Origin: a virus
Strand: one strand, 5' to 3'
DNA: 64,000 nucleotides
IMG/VR virus record: IMGVR_UViG_3300005253_000051
Location: 17,506-81,505 of that record
The notes beneath the pieces are model-generated. The model saw nothing but the letters and a program-made list of their open reading frames with translations. It did not search any database and was not told the DNA's origin. Positions 57,427-64,000 of this stretch are shown here, in pieces. The position numbers and the translations under genes were made by a program. Positions within the stretch are counted from its first letter, which is position 1. Each line of letters opens with the position of its first letter.

Positions 57427-58187
57427 AAGCCAGTAAAACAGAGATCGCGCTGTACGCTCTCTCGGGTGTGTCGTTGATTGGGGCCGTGATCACGTATTTC
57501 AACCAGCGCAAAAAGCCCGCTGAAGATCGCTTCTACGCTCCGATGTTCGCGCTCAGTGGCGGCTTGCTCGTCGGCGCCGGTGCTATGTCGTACAAGCGCA
57601 TGAGCAGTCGCGCGCTCGCGGGCGGCCTCGGGCTCACGAACGACTCGACGCACTACAACAACGGCATGACGCTGCGCACGTGGTCGGATCCCGAGATGGA
57701 CGTCTACTCGCGAGTCGAATTGCTACAAGGTCTCGTGGCATCGTCGAACAAGGATCCGCTCGTCCGCAAAAAGGCACTCGCGGTCACGCACACGTGCCCG
57801 GCACGCGATGATGCATGCGAATTGTCGGCAATCTTCGAGCACAACTCTGATCCTGAAAATGTTCGCTACACTGGTGACATCGGCGCACATGTGCTCGTGC
57901 CCGGTGGTGAGCCCGAAGCCGTGGACACGTTCCAGACGGCGAAGCGCACGCTCGAATTCCGCGGTGGTGACTGCGACGATCATGCCGTGTTGAACGCGAC
58001 CATGGCATCGCAAAACGGTTTTGATACCAAGTTCCGCATCACCAGCAACACCGGCGCGACCTGGGATCACATCTATGCCATGGCGCGCCGCAACGGTGGC
58101 AAGTGGCGCGCGCTCGATACAACACTCGGCCCCGGAAAGTTCGGCAAGGAGCCACGGCAGGCGAAGCACCTCGACTTCCCCGCATAG
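57423..58187 (+). CDS. Membrane-anchored transglutaminase-like protease
   Basis: 254 residues. Two N-terminal hydrophobic segments (LYALSGVSLIGAVITYF; MFALSGGLLVGAGAM), then a transglutaminase-like core: Cys in EFRGGDCDDHAVLNA, His in TWDHIYAMA, Asp in WRALDTT. This Cys-His-Asp fold serves as a peptidase or isopeptidase. In a membrane-rich virion block it may process or cross-link virion proteins, or degrade cell wall peptides at exit. Confidence 0.75.
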   Translation: MKASKTEIALYALSGVSLIGAVITYFNQRKKPAEDRFYAPMFALSGGLLVGAGAMSYKRMSSRALAGGLGLTNDSTHYNNGMTLRTWSDPEMDVYSRVELLQGLVASSNKDPLVRKKALAVTHTCPARDDACELSAIFEHNSDPENVRYTGDIGAHVLVPGGEPEAVDTFQTAKRTLEFRGGDCDDHAVLNATMASQNGFDTKFRITSNTGATWDHIYAMARRNGGKWRALDTTLGPGKFGKEPRQAKHLDFPA

Positions 58188-58195
58188 GAGACACC

Positions 58196-58756
58196 ATGCT
58201 CTTTGGACAAGTCGATTGCCCTTCTGGATTTCACTGGGACTCAATTGAAGGCCAGTGCGTTGCAGGTCGAGCGCGGCCTGTTTTTACGACCATGCGGCCG
58301 GATATCGTCGATGTCATTCCGGCGCCGCCACCGGCACCACCGACGCCTATTGCACCGACCATTGTACGGCTTCCTCGTCAAGAGTTGCGTCCAGAACGCC
58401 CCGGTTGGAAGTGGTGGTACTGGCTTTTGCTTGCTGGCGGCGTGGGCGGTACGGGCGCATTGCTTTACTACGGACTCAAGCGTAAACGTCCTACAAGTGC
58501 GAATCTACGTGGGGGTCGTAAACGTAAACTATTACTTCCTAGGTATAGTGAGCGGAAAGGGTGGTATGGAGGTTCCAAAAACACACTTTTCGTTTTTACC
58601 GATAAGCGTACGGGGAGTTCTGTTGTACGGCCTGTTTATGATGCCAGAGGCATTGGTCCAGCAGCAGCAGTACGTGTAGCTACACGCGCTGAAGCCGAAA
58701 AAGAATGGCAGTCTCCTTTACGTGCTGGATGGCAAACTCTTGGTCGTAGGCGTTAG
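58196..58756 (+). CDS. Tail-linked membrane protein with basic domain, 186 aa
   Basis: N-terminal CPSGFHWDSIEGQC, Pro-rich linker (PAPPPAPPTPIAP), KWWYWLLLAGGVGGTG membrane span, then a ~95-residue very basic C-terminal domain (KRKRP; GGRKRKLLLPRYSERKGW). The short N-terminal part may face out and the basic part the DNA or capsid. Confidence 0.6.
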   Translation: MLFGQVDCPSGFHWDSIEGQCVAGRARPVFTTMRPDIVDVIPAPPPAPPTPIAPTIVRLPRQELRPERPGWKWWYWLLLAGGVGGTGALLYYGLKRKRPTSANLRGGRKRKLLLPRYSERKGWYGGSKNTLFVFTDKRTGSSVVRPVYDARGIGPAAAVRVATRAEAEKEWQSPLRAGWQTLGRRR

Positions 58757-59334
58757 GTGATTCCCAACTCGGCGCGCGCCTGCTGGTGAGCTGCGTTGAT
58801 CGCCTTGAACATCTCTTCGTCGCCGCCGTGATCCGGGTGGTGTTTCCTCGATAATTTATGGAACGCCTCTTTGACTTCTTCGCGTGTCGCGTCCGGCGGC
58901 AACCGCAAGATCGACCACCACGTTTTTTCGTGACCTTTGCTCGTCTGCTGGAACGGCAAGAACGCATCTTGCCAGCGCATCAGCCCGTGCTTGACTGCTT
59001 GGTCTAACGATTCGAGCATGAGCGAGATGATGCGTAGATTGCCTTGTGCCGATGTCGCGCGGGTGGTTCGGATCGAGTACCGGATTTTTTCGTAGGTGAA
59101 ATCGACGTTGGCGCTGCTGTCGTCGGAGTGGATCACGAACGGAATCGGCACGTGCTTCAGCACGTAGTAACCGGGTTTGTTGTTACCAGGAGGGTCCGTG
59201 ATCCATACCGAGTCTGGATCTTCTTCGACCGAGGGGAAAAAGCGCTGTCCTCCCAGGCTGTTCATGAGAGCTGAAATTCTGCCCTCAGGATCGATGAGGC
59301 TCGTCCCGAGTTTACTCACCCATTCAGAAATCAT
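58753..59334 (-). CDS. Protein with C-terminal J domain
   Basis: 193 residues. Residues ~130-193: WSILRLPPDATREEVKEAFH, KLSRKHHPDHGGDEEMF, a J domain with the HPD motif that recruits DnaK. The N-terminal part resembles no known substrate domain. Phages use host Hsp70 for replication or capsid assembly. Convergent with the previous gene (4-bp overlap). Confidence 0.8.
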   Translation of the reverse strand: MISEWVSKLGTSLIDPEGRISALMNSLGGQRFFPSVEEDPDSVWITDPPGNNKPGYYVLKHVPIPFVIHSDDSSANVDFTYEKIRYSIRTTRATSAQGNLRIISLMLESLDQAVKHGLMRWQDAFLPFQQTSKGHEKTWWSILRLPPDATREEVKEAFHKLSRKHHPDHGGDEEMFKAINAAHQQARAELGIT

Positions 59335-59537
59335 CAGATTCCCCCGGGTACTTGTTTGTCGAGCAAACGACGGACATATGCTGCTACCGAAATTGATTCG
59401 GAGTCGGCTAAGTTTTCGATCCGCTGTTTTAAGTTCGCGCTCACTGAGGTCTCGATACGCTCGGGGAATTTAGTTTGTCGAGTTCGCTTTTTTACCACCG
59501 CGTGGATCCTCAGTTTGAGGGGTTGTCTCTTAAACAT
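59334..59537 (-). CDS. Ribbon-helix-helix-type regulator, 67 aa
   Basis: ERIETSVSANLKQRIENLAD then SESISVAAYVRRLLDKQ: beta strand, helix, turn, helix, as in CopG/Arc proteins. Basic N terminus (KRQPLKLRIHAVVKKRTRQ). Helically phased CCTCA repeats lie directly upstream (59561-59616). Confidence 0.65.
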   Translation of the reverse strand: MFKRQPLKLRIHAVVKKRTRQTKFPERIETSVSANLKQRIENLADSESISVAAYVRRLLDKQVPGGI

Positions 59538-59560
59538 AGGGACTGAACCCTCTTATCTTA

Positions 59561-59616
59561 CCTCAGAGCACCGGGGAGTTACCTCATGCTAAAGTAACTT
59601 TCCTCAATTTCCCTCA
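59561..59616. promoter_or_regulatory. Phased CCTCA direct repeats (operator candidate)
   Basis: CCTCA at 59561, 59582, 59602 and 59612: spacings 21, 20 and 10 bp, that is 2, 2 and 1 helical turns. Located in the divergent gap between the RHH gene and the rightward 59680 gene; fits cooperative RHH binding. Confidence 0.5.
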
Positions 59617-59679
59617 AAACAAGAGTAATTTCAATAGGTTTGGTTTGACAGCAAATAAGAAGTAGGGCCAACTAAGAAC

Positions 59680-59988
59680 ATGATGAGCGCCGCGATCATG
59701 ACTCGCCCCGACGACGTATATCGCACGGGCGTGATTCAGCCGTACAACATCATGACGCGCACTGCCGGCCAGCAAGCGCAGGACTCCATCAGCCGGTTCA
59801 TCCAAGTTGCTCGCCCTCACGGTGCTTACGTCGGCCTCGACGGAGCTGGTTTTGGTCTTGTAACCCCCGAAGTGATCCGCACTCTCGGTGCCGAAAACGA
59901 TGAGGACAAGACGAACAGATACTACTGGGCAGCCGGTGGTGTGCTTCTCGGCTTGCTCGGCGGCGTTCTCATCGGAAGGGCGCTGTAG
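59680..59988 (+). CDS. Tail-anchored membrane protein, 102 aa
   Basis: YYWAAGGVLLGLLGGVLIGR at the very C terminus forms a Gly-rich membrane anchor; the rest is soluble (TAGQQAQDSISRFIQVARP). First gene of the capsid transcript. Probable virion membrane protein. Confidence 0.6.
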   Translation: MMSAAIMTRPDDVYRTGVIQPYNIMTRTAGQQAQDSISRFIQVARPHGAYVGLDGAGFGLVTPEVIRTLGAENDEDKTNRYYWAAGGVLLGLLGGVLIGRAL

Positions 59989-59999
59989 GAATCGGTGTC

Positions 60000-60185
60000 G
60001 TGCCTAGCGTTTACACCATTTCCGGCGCTTCTCAGAATGCACACGCCTTCCAGATCTCGACGCTAACAGGGGCGGAAGATGAAATTGATCGAGTCAAAAG
60101 ACAAAGCTGGTACATCGCTGGAGGTAGTGCGGTTATCGGCATTCTCATCGGAGTTTTTGTCGGCATCGCGGTGAAGGGGTCCTAA
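60000..60185 (+). CDS. Small membrane protein with VYTISG start, 61 aa
   Basis: GTG start. MPSVYTISGASQNAHAFQ, then QSWYIAGGSAVIGILIGVFV. The start MPxVYTISG is shared with the next gene. Confidence 0.6.
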   Translation: MPSVYTISGASQNAHAFQISTLTGAEDEIDRVKRQSWYIAGGSAVIGILIGVFVGIAVKGS

Positions 60186-60189
60186 CTCG

Positions 60190-60873
60190 ATGCCGCACGT
60201 GTACACGATTTCTGGATCTACGGAGGGGCGAATGGCTCGACGACGACATTATGGAACGTTCATGGGACCCGACGGCCTCAGCCCACTCGTTGGCGCAGCG
60301 GCCGGTGCAGGTGTTGGAACAATCACAGCTATTGCAGTTCGTCGATTTTCGTCGATGGACAGCTGGAGTGAGCTGGTTGGCATGGGCGGCGGGGTTCTTA
60401 CGGGGCTCGTCATGATGTTCCCCGAAGGCTCACGGCAAGCAGGCATTGCTGCCACAGTGACTGCGATTCTCAATAACGGCGTGCGCTTTGCGGCCTCGAA
60501 GATCTTCGAGAAAGAGAAGATCCGCGATGCGATGGGCGAGCTGGCGACTCTCAAGGAAAAGTCCCCCGAGAAGCTCGCGCTCAAGACCCAGTACGACGCG
60601 CTTGTTGCTCAGATCGAGACGGTCAAGGTGGTCAAGGACAACATGGGCCTTGTGCGGCCAGAGCAGGTCCCTACGCTGGCCGGCGGTCTCGGAGCAGTGT
60701 CGGCGCATCCGATGCAGCTGGCGGCGGTCTCGACACACGATCCGGGGGCTCTGGGAACTCTGTCGGTCCGCGATATGCCCCTGGCTGATGGCGGTGAGAC
60801 GGGGGCGGGACCTCCGGTTCAACTCGTCGGCCTTGGGAAGCACTACGGTGCCACGATTTACGGTTCCCGGTAA
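60190..60873 (+). CDS. Membrane-associated protein with VYTISG start and GTLSVRDMP motif, 227 aa
   Basis: MPHVYTISGSTEGRMARRRH; Gly/Ala-rich hydrophobic segments (GAAAGAGVGTITAIAV; GGGVLTGLVMMFPEG), a charged helix, and C-terminal LGTLSVRDMP as in the 49950-50459 protein. Directly precedes the capsid gene. A membrane-capsid connector is plausible. Confidence 0.6.
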   Translation: MPHVYTISGSTEGRMARRRHYGTFMGPDGLSPLVGAAAGAGVGTITAIAVRRFSSMDSWSELVGMGGGVLTGLVMMFPEGSRQAGIAATVTAILNNGVRFAASKIFEKEKIRDAMGELATLKEKSPEKLALKTQYDALVAQIETVKVVKDNMGLVRPEQVPTLAGGLGAVSAHPMQLAAVSTHDPGALGTLSVRDMPLADGGETGAGPPVQLVGLGKHYGATIYGSR

Positions 60874-60919
60874 GACGCCGTGGGCCATTGAACAACGTTA
60901 GAAAAACGGAGGAATCACA

Positions 60920-61627
60920 ATGGGTTATGTAGGCGTCGCACCAGGTACCACCACCATCACTTTGCCCGATGGCCGCACCGTTGCACTGTCCGACTGGATC
61001 GACGACAAGCTGTACGGCTCGATCCAGCTCGTCAACGGGCAGACCAACGAAGTCATGGCGTTTTCCAACGGCCGCAGCCAGCCGATTCCGAACGGGACGC
61101 GCGTCCAGACCCGCGTGGACACGAATGTGCCCCGCGCTGGCGAAGCGGGTCTTCCGAAGGACTGGGAGATGTACGTGTACGGCTGGGGCATCAAACTCGT
61201 TCGCGCGATGCGTCCGCCGAGCGGTGCTACACAGCCTGTGCTGGCCGACGGCAACGGTGCACTTTCGGATCCGGTCGATCAGCGTACGTACTTCAACCTG
61301 GATCGAGTGATCTTTTTCCAGTACAGGTACAACAACAAGGCGTACACCGATGGTGTCATGCAGGACTACCCACAGGGTGGCGGCCTGAACCTCGTGACGA
61401 CCAACGCCGCTCGCGAGCAGGTCACCAACGGTATTCCCAGCCCGCGCGACCGCGTTGCGCTGGTCATCCCGGTGTACGAGCGTGAGAACCTGGGCTATTC
61501 GGGGATTTTCCAGCCGGAAGCCCCGCTCGGCATCAACCAGCCGCCTTCGGATGGCGACCAGGTACAGTTGACCTTCGTCGATCTGAAACTTTACAAGTGG
61601 GGCCTCATCCGCCGTACCGTCGTCTAG
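60920..61627 (+). CDS. Probable major capsid protein
   Basis: 235 residues. Best ribosome site in the region (GGAGGAATCACA before ATG), beta-rich with balanced composition: WIDDKLYGSIQLVNGQTNEV, DWEMYVYGWGIKLVRAM, RVALVIPVYERENLGYSG, QLTFVDLKLYKWGLI. A stable hairpin follows the gene. The traits suggest a highly expressed jelly-roll capsid subunit. It starts with the GYVGVAPGTTT motif. No HK97 features are seen. The call is inferential. Confidence 0.5.
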   Translation: MGYVGVAPGTTTITLPDGRTVALSDWIDDKLYGSIQLVNGQTNEVMAFSNGRSQPIPNGTRVQTRVDTNVPRAGEAGLPKDWEMYVYGWGIKLVRAMRPPSGATQPVLADGNGALSDPVDQRTYFNLDRVIFFQYRYNNKAYTDGVMQDYPQGGGLNLVTTNAAREQVTNGIPSPRDRVALVIPVYERENLGYSGIFQPEAPLGINQPPSDGDQVQLTFVDLKLYKWGLIRRTVV

Positions 61628-61640
61628 TCGATCTAGTCTT

Positions 61641-61669
61641 GGGATCTCGGGACAGTTTCCCGAGATCCC
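61641..61669 (+). terminator. 12-bp perfect hairpin after the capsid-type gene
   Basis: GGGATCTCGGGA and TCCCGAGATCCC with a 5-nt loop, but no T run follows (TTGGCTTCG). Probably an attenuator or mRNA-stabilising 3' end that lowers expression of downstream genes relative to the capsid gene. Confidence 0.5.
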
Positions 61670-61702
61670 TTGGCTTCGTGTACTATGGCAACAGGGTGAG
61701 AC

Positions 61703-62197
61703 ATGGGCATTTTTCCGACGTCATTTGCCGACCAGTCCATCAAGTATCGGATTCCGTATTCGATGCCGGGCGAGTTGATCGTTGATACCGGTCTCACTAA
61801 CGTAGAGTTTCCGGCGGCGGCGTTCCTGCAAAACACAGAGTTGCCGTTTGAAATTCACGCTGTGAAGCTCGTCGCAGCGCAGGATTTGAACGCAGCGGGA
61901 CAGCCGTTTGTTCCGATCGCTGATCCAGCCCCGAGCATTGATCAGTTTTGGCGCGTGCGAATCCGCGACACGAGCAAGATCAACGCTGTGATCACGAAAA
62001 ATGCCCAGCTCGTGGCATCGCTCAAATCCGATCTGAGCGGCTATTGGGAGTGGGATTATCCCTACACGATCGTCAATTCGGAGGGGTTCACGATCTCGGT
62101 GGACAATCTGTTGACGGCACCTGCTCGACTCCGTGCCGCGATTACGTTCATCGGTTACTCGCTGGTTATTCGTCCCCCGAGCCAGACACGCGGATAG
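61703..62197 (+). CDS. Second capsid-like or structural protein, 164 aa
   Basis: YRIPYSMPGELIVDTGLTNV, ELPFEIHAVKLVAAQDLNA, WRVRIRDTSKINAVI, GFTISVDNL. Beta-rich with a single-jelly-roll-like size. Next to the major capsid candidate, so a second capsid or penton-type protein is possible. Confidence 0.5.
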   Translation: MGIFPTSFADQSIKYRIPYSMPGELIVDTGLTNVEFPAAAFLQNTELPFEIHAVKLVAAQDLNAAGQPFVPIADPAPSIDQFWRVRIRDTSKINAVITKNAQLVASLKSDLSGYWEWDYPYTIVNSEGFTISVDNLLTAPARLRAAITFIGYSLVIRPPSQTRG

Positions 62198-62236
62198 GTT
62201 GGACGCTCAGCTCTGGCGCTGGCATCATGGGAAAAC

Positions 62237-62983
62237 GTGAAGCCAGTCGTCAAAATGGAACCCACCAAGTTTCGCACCGTGTCGCTTCCTGCTGTGGGGA
62301 GCCGATCAGATGCGGCGGTTCCACTAGTTGAACCGCGACCGACGTTTCAACGCGTCGTCATCGTTCAGAGCACCGGCGCGCCAGGTGCTTTCGTTTCAGC
62401 AAGCGCGCAAGAGTTAAACACGTCCGGAGCTATCTTCGGTTTGGGTTTTCAGCTCATTGTGCCTGGTCCTTTTTCGTCGATGGTGCTGGTGATTTCTCCG
62501 CATCAGACGCTTTACGGGGTGGGGACATCCCTGGTGATTCCCACGAGGGTGTCCATATCAACTTCGGTCGAAGTGCCAGCGGTCTCTAAAGAATTCGAGG
62601 ATGAATGCCCATCCACTTGGTTTCGCACGATTTCGATTCCGACGGTTGAAGCCATTCAGATCGTGCCTGGTGGAGGCATTCCGAAGCGGGTCGTCATCGA
62701 GAGTCGTCCGCCCCCGTTGCCGGCGCCAGCTTCGTCGATTTTCATTTCTGATTCTGCGGAAGAGCTGAACATCCCCTCGCCCGTTCCAGGGGGCTCGTTC
62801 GAGTTGTTGCGTTCGGGTAGCCGGCCGCCTCGTGTCATCTTCATCACAGCCCCTCAGCAGCCGCTGTATGCCATCCATCGGCCTGCGATGGGTCCGGCGA
62901 ACATCTCCGTGTCCGTGTCTAACCTTCATCTGGCGGCGTTACGCGGCCCCACAGGTATCCCTGGCCCGGACGGTGAAGAATGA
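62237..62983 (+). CDS. Two-domain repeat beta protein, 248 aa
   Basis: Two copies of a ~110-residue domain: FRTVSLP...RVVIVQS...GAFVSASAQELN...LVISPHQTLYGV...VSISTSV, then FRTISIP...KRVVIES...IFISDSAEELN...VIFITAPQQPLYAI...NISVSVS. GTG start. The same domain occurs in the next two genes; likely a decoration or spike protein. ATG at 62255 is an alternative start. Confidence 0.6.
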   Translation: MKPVVKMEPTKFRTVSLPAVGSRSDAAVPLVEPRPTFQRVVIVQSTGAPGAFVSASAQELNTSGAIFGLGFQLIVPGPFSSMVLVISPHQTLYGVGTSLVIPTRVSISTSVEVPAVSKEFEDECPSTWFRTISIPTVEAIQIVPGGGIPKRVVIESRPPPLPAPASSIFISDSAEELNIPSPVPGGSFELLRSGSRPPRVIFITAPQQPLYAIHRPAMGPANISVSVSNLHLAALRGPTGIPGPDGEE

Positions 62984-63642
62984 CGGGGATGGCGCCGACC
63001 ACTTTCCGCACGCACACGCTCCGGCCGCTGGGGCAAGATGCGGTTACGATCGCGTCACCTGCACCGCACTTCCGCCGGGTGATTATCTTTCAGCGCCTCG
63101 CGCTCACGGGCGCATTCATTTCACGAAGCGCCACCGAGTTGACTATCCCAGACCAGGTACAACCCGGAGACGCATATCAGCTCCCTGTGACCCCAGCACA
63201 GCCCAGGGTGTTCGTGCTGGCTCCTGGAGATGCGCTGTATGCGGGCGGGGGAACATCGGCTGGCGGACTGGCTAGTGTGTCGGTATCGATCTCACAAGAG
63301 ATTCTTGGCCTTGCGCCGATTTATGAAGTTAGGACGGTGTTTCGCACTTTTACGGTGCCTATCAGTGGCATCAACCCGTCGATCACGATTGTTCCTATCG
63401 CCCAGGTCCCTCGACGCATGATCGTGACCTCGGTCTCTGTAGGCGGCGGCGTTTTTCTGAGTACGTCGGCTCAAGAGCTGGACATTCCTCAAGTGGTACC
63501 CGGTGAAGGGTTCGATGTCGGGGGCGGAGGTATTTTTGTGGTCGGGCCTGGGCAGGCTTTGTATGGGATACGTACTTTTGCTCCTGCGGCACAGATCTCA
63601 GTTTCGATCTCAGACATCCACCTAACATCTGGATCTTCCTGA
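62980..63642 (+). CDS. Two-domain repeat beta protein, 220 aa
   Basis: Domain 1: FRTHTLR...RRVIIFQR...AFISRSATELTI...VFVLAPGDALYAG...SVSVSISQ. Domain 2: FRTFTVP...RRMIVTS...VFLSTSAQELDI...IFVVGPGQALYGI...ISVSISD. Same fold as its neighbours. ATGA overlap with the previous gene. Confidence 0.6.
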   Translation: MTGMAPTTFRTHTLRPLGQDAVTIASPAPHFRRVIIFQRLALTGAFISRSATELTIPDQVQPGDAYQLPVTPAQPRVFVLAPGDALYAGGGTSAGGLASVSVSISQEILGLAPIYEVRTVFRTFTVPISGINPSITIVPIAQVPRRMIVTSVSVGGGVFLSTSAQELDIPQVVPGEGFDVGGGGIFVVGPGQALYGIRTFAPAAQISVSISDIHLTSGSS

Positions 63643-63917
63643 TGCAGCAGTCCATTTTTCAAACGATTACGTTGGTGGCCGATGGCATCGGGCGCATTGT
63701 CGTGCCTGCGGATCCGTCATGGCGGCGTGTCCTCATTGGAAATGTGATCGGGACCATTTTCATTTCTGCTAGCTTCAGTGAAGATGTTCTAACCGATGCG
63801 ATTCGTGTAGGTGGAGGGGAAACGTTTGTTATTTCACCCACTCAGATGCTGTACGCGACAGTGTTCAAAGCGGGTGCCGTTTCTACCATTTCCATCCATG
63901 TATCTCACGTGGTCTAG
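63642..63917 (+). CDS. Single-domain repeat beta protein, 91 aa
   Basis: One copy of the domain: FQTITLV...WRRVLIGN...IFISASFSEDVL...TFVISPTQMLYAT...ISIHVSHVV. Shows that the domain folds alone. TGATG junction upstream. Confidence 0.6.
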   Translation: MQQSIFQTITLVADGIGRIVVPADPSWRRVLIGNVIGTIFISASFSEDVLTDAIRVGGGETFVISPTQMLYATVFKAGAVSTISIHVSHVV

Positions 63918-63936
63918 GCACGTGATAAAGTAGGGC

Positions 63937-64000
63937 ATGGACAAGGGCTGCTGTGGACGATCGCTGCGTCGCGTAGGTATCGGCGGGGGCTTTCGTCACC
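63937..64000 (+). CDS. Partial gene at right edge
   Basis: ATG at 63937 begins MDKGCCGRSLRRVGIGGG and runs off the window. Basic with two adjacent cysteines, recalling the other Cys/Arg-rich basic proteins. Only 21 codons visible. Confidence 0.4.
   Translation, partial: MDKGCCGRSLRRVGIGGGFRH

Overview
The window looks like part of a large double-stranded DNA phage or phage-plasmid genome. Genes are tightly packed, often joined by 1-8 bp start/stop overlaps, and virus-type nucleotide metabolism, replication and capsid-like genes sit together. No integrase, terminase, portal, tape measure, tail, rRNA or tRNA gene was recognised, so no lifestyle or virion class is proven. Moderately high GC, a Myxococcota-style double-glycine leader peptide and a MoxR/VWA pair hint at a Gram-negative, perhaps deltaproteobacterial/Myxococcota-like host; this is inference only.

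Left arm (1-44.4 kb, almost all minus strand). Positions 1-19 kb hold small, fast-evolving accessory genes, many with Cys4 zinc knuckles. Among them is an expanded family of alanine-rich paralogues (nine genes plus one remnant). At 8.1-11.4 kb lies a minimal type V CRISPR locus: a 511-residue RuvC/zinc-ribbon effector resembling Cas12m (V-U1), a 21-repeat array that starts inside the effector stop codon, and a Fis-type helix-turn-helix gene, with no cas1 or cas2. At 16.3-20.8 kb are a VWA/metallopeptidase protein and a MoxR AAA+ ATPase. Positions 21-27 kb hold virion-like genes: four paralogues ending in C1q-like or similar beta domains, Cys/Arg-rich basic repeat proteins and membrane proteins. 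Positions 27-33 kb carry a Dam-type methylase, an HNH endonuclease, a TSCPD protein, a nucleotide-pool protein, ThyX and dCMP deaminase. Positions 33-44.4 kb carry the replication module: RuvC-like resolvase, a ribbon-helix-helix regulator, family A DNA polymerase fused to a winged helix, an SSB-like protein, SNF2 helicase, a Cas4/RecB-like nuclease and an AEP-primase/SF3 helicase.

Centre (44.4-45.1 kb). A gene-free segment holds an AT-rich pyrimidine tract, about a dozen TACGAGGG iterons in both orientations, a perfect 48-bp palindrome and nested GC hairpins. It lies at the strand switch next to the primase-helicase and is the best origin candidate.

Right arm (45.1-64 kb, mostly plus strand). 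This is a long series of short proteins, many with one C-terminal membrane anchor followed by Arg/Lys, interleaved with a thioredoxin-like protein, a transglutaminase-like protease, a J-domain protein, a second ribbon-helix-helix gene, a probable major capsid protein (60920-61627), a second capsid-like protein and three proteins built from one repeated beta domain. Short peptide motifs recur between otherwise unrelated proteins. The abundance of membrane proteins around the capsid-like genes, and the lack of tail genes so far, would fit a membrane-containing tailless virion, but this is not shown.

A notable extra is a pair of near-identical, far-separated genes (28784-28981 and 49775-49948) for double-glycine leader, five-cysteine peptides that look like lanthipeptide-type RiPP precursors without any modification enzyme in the window.
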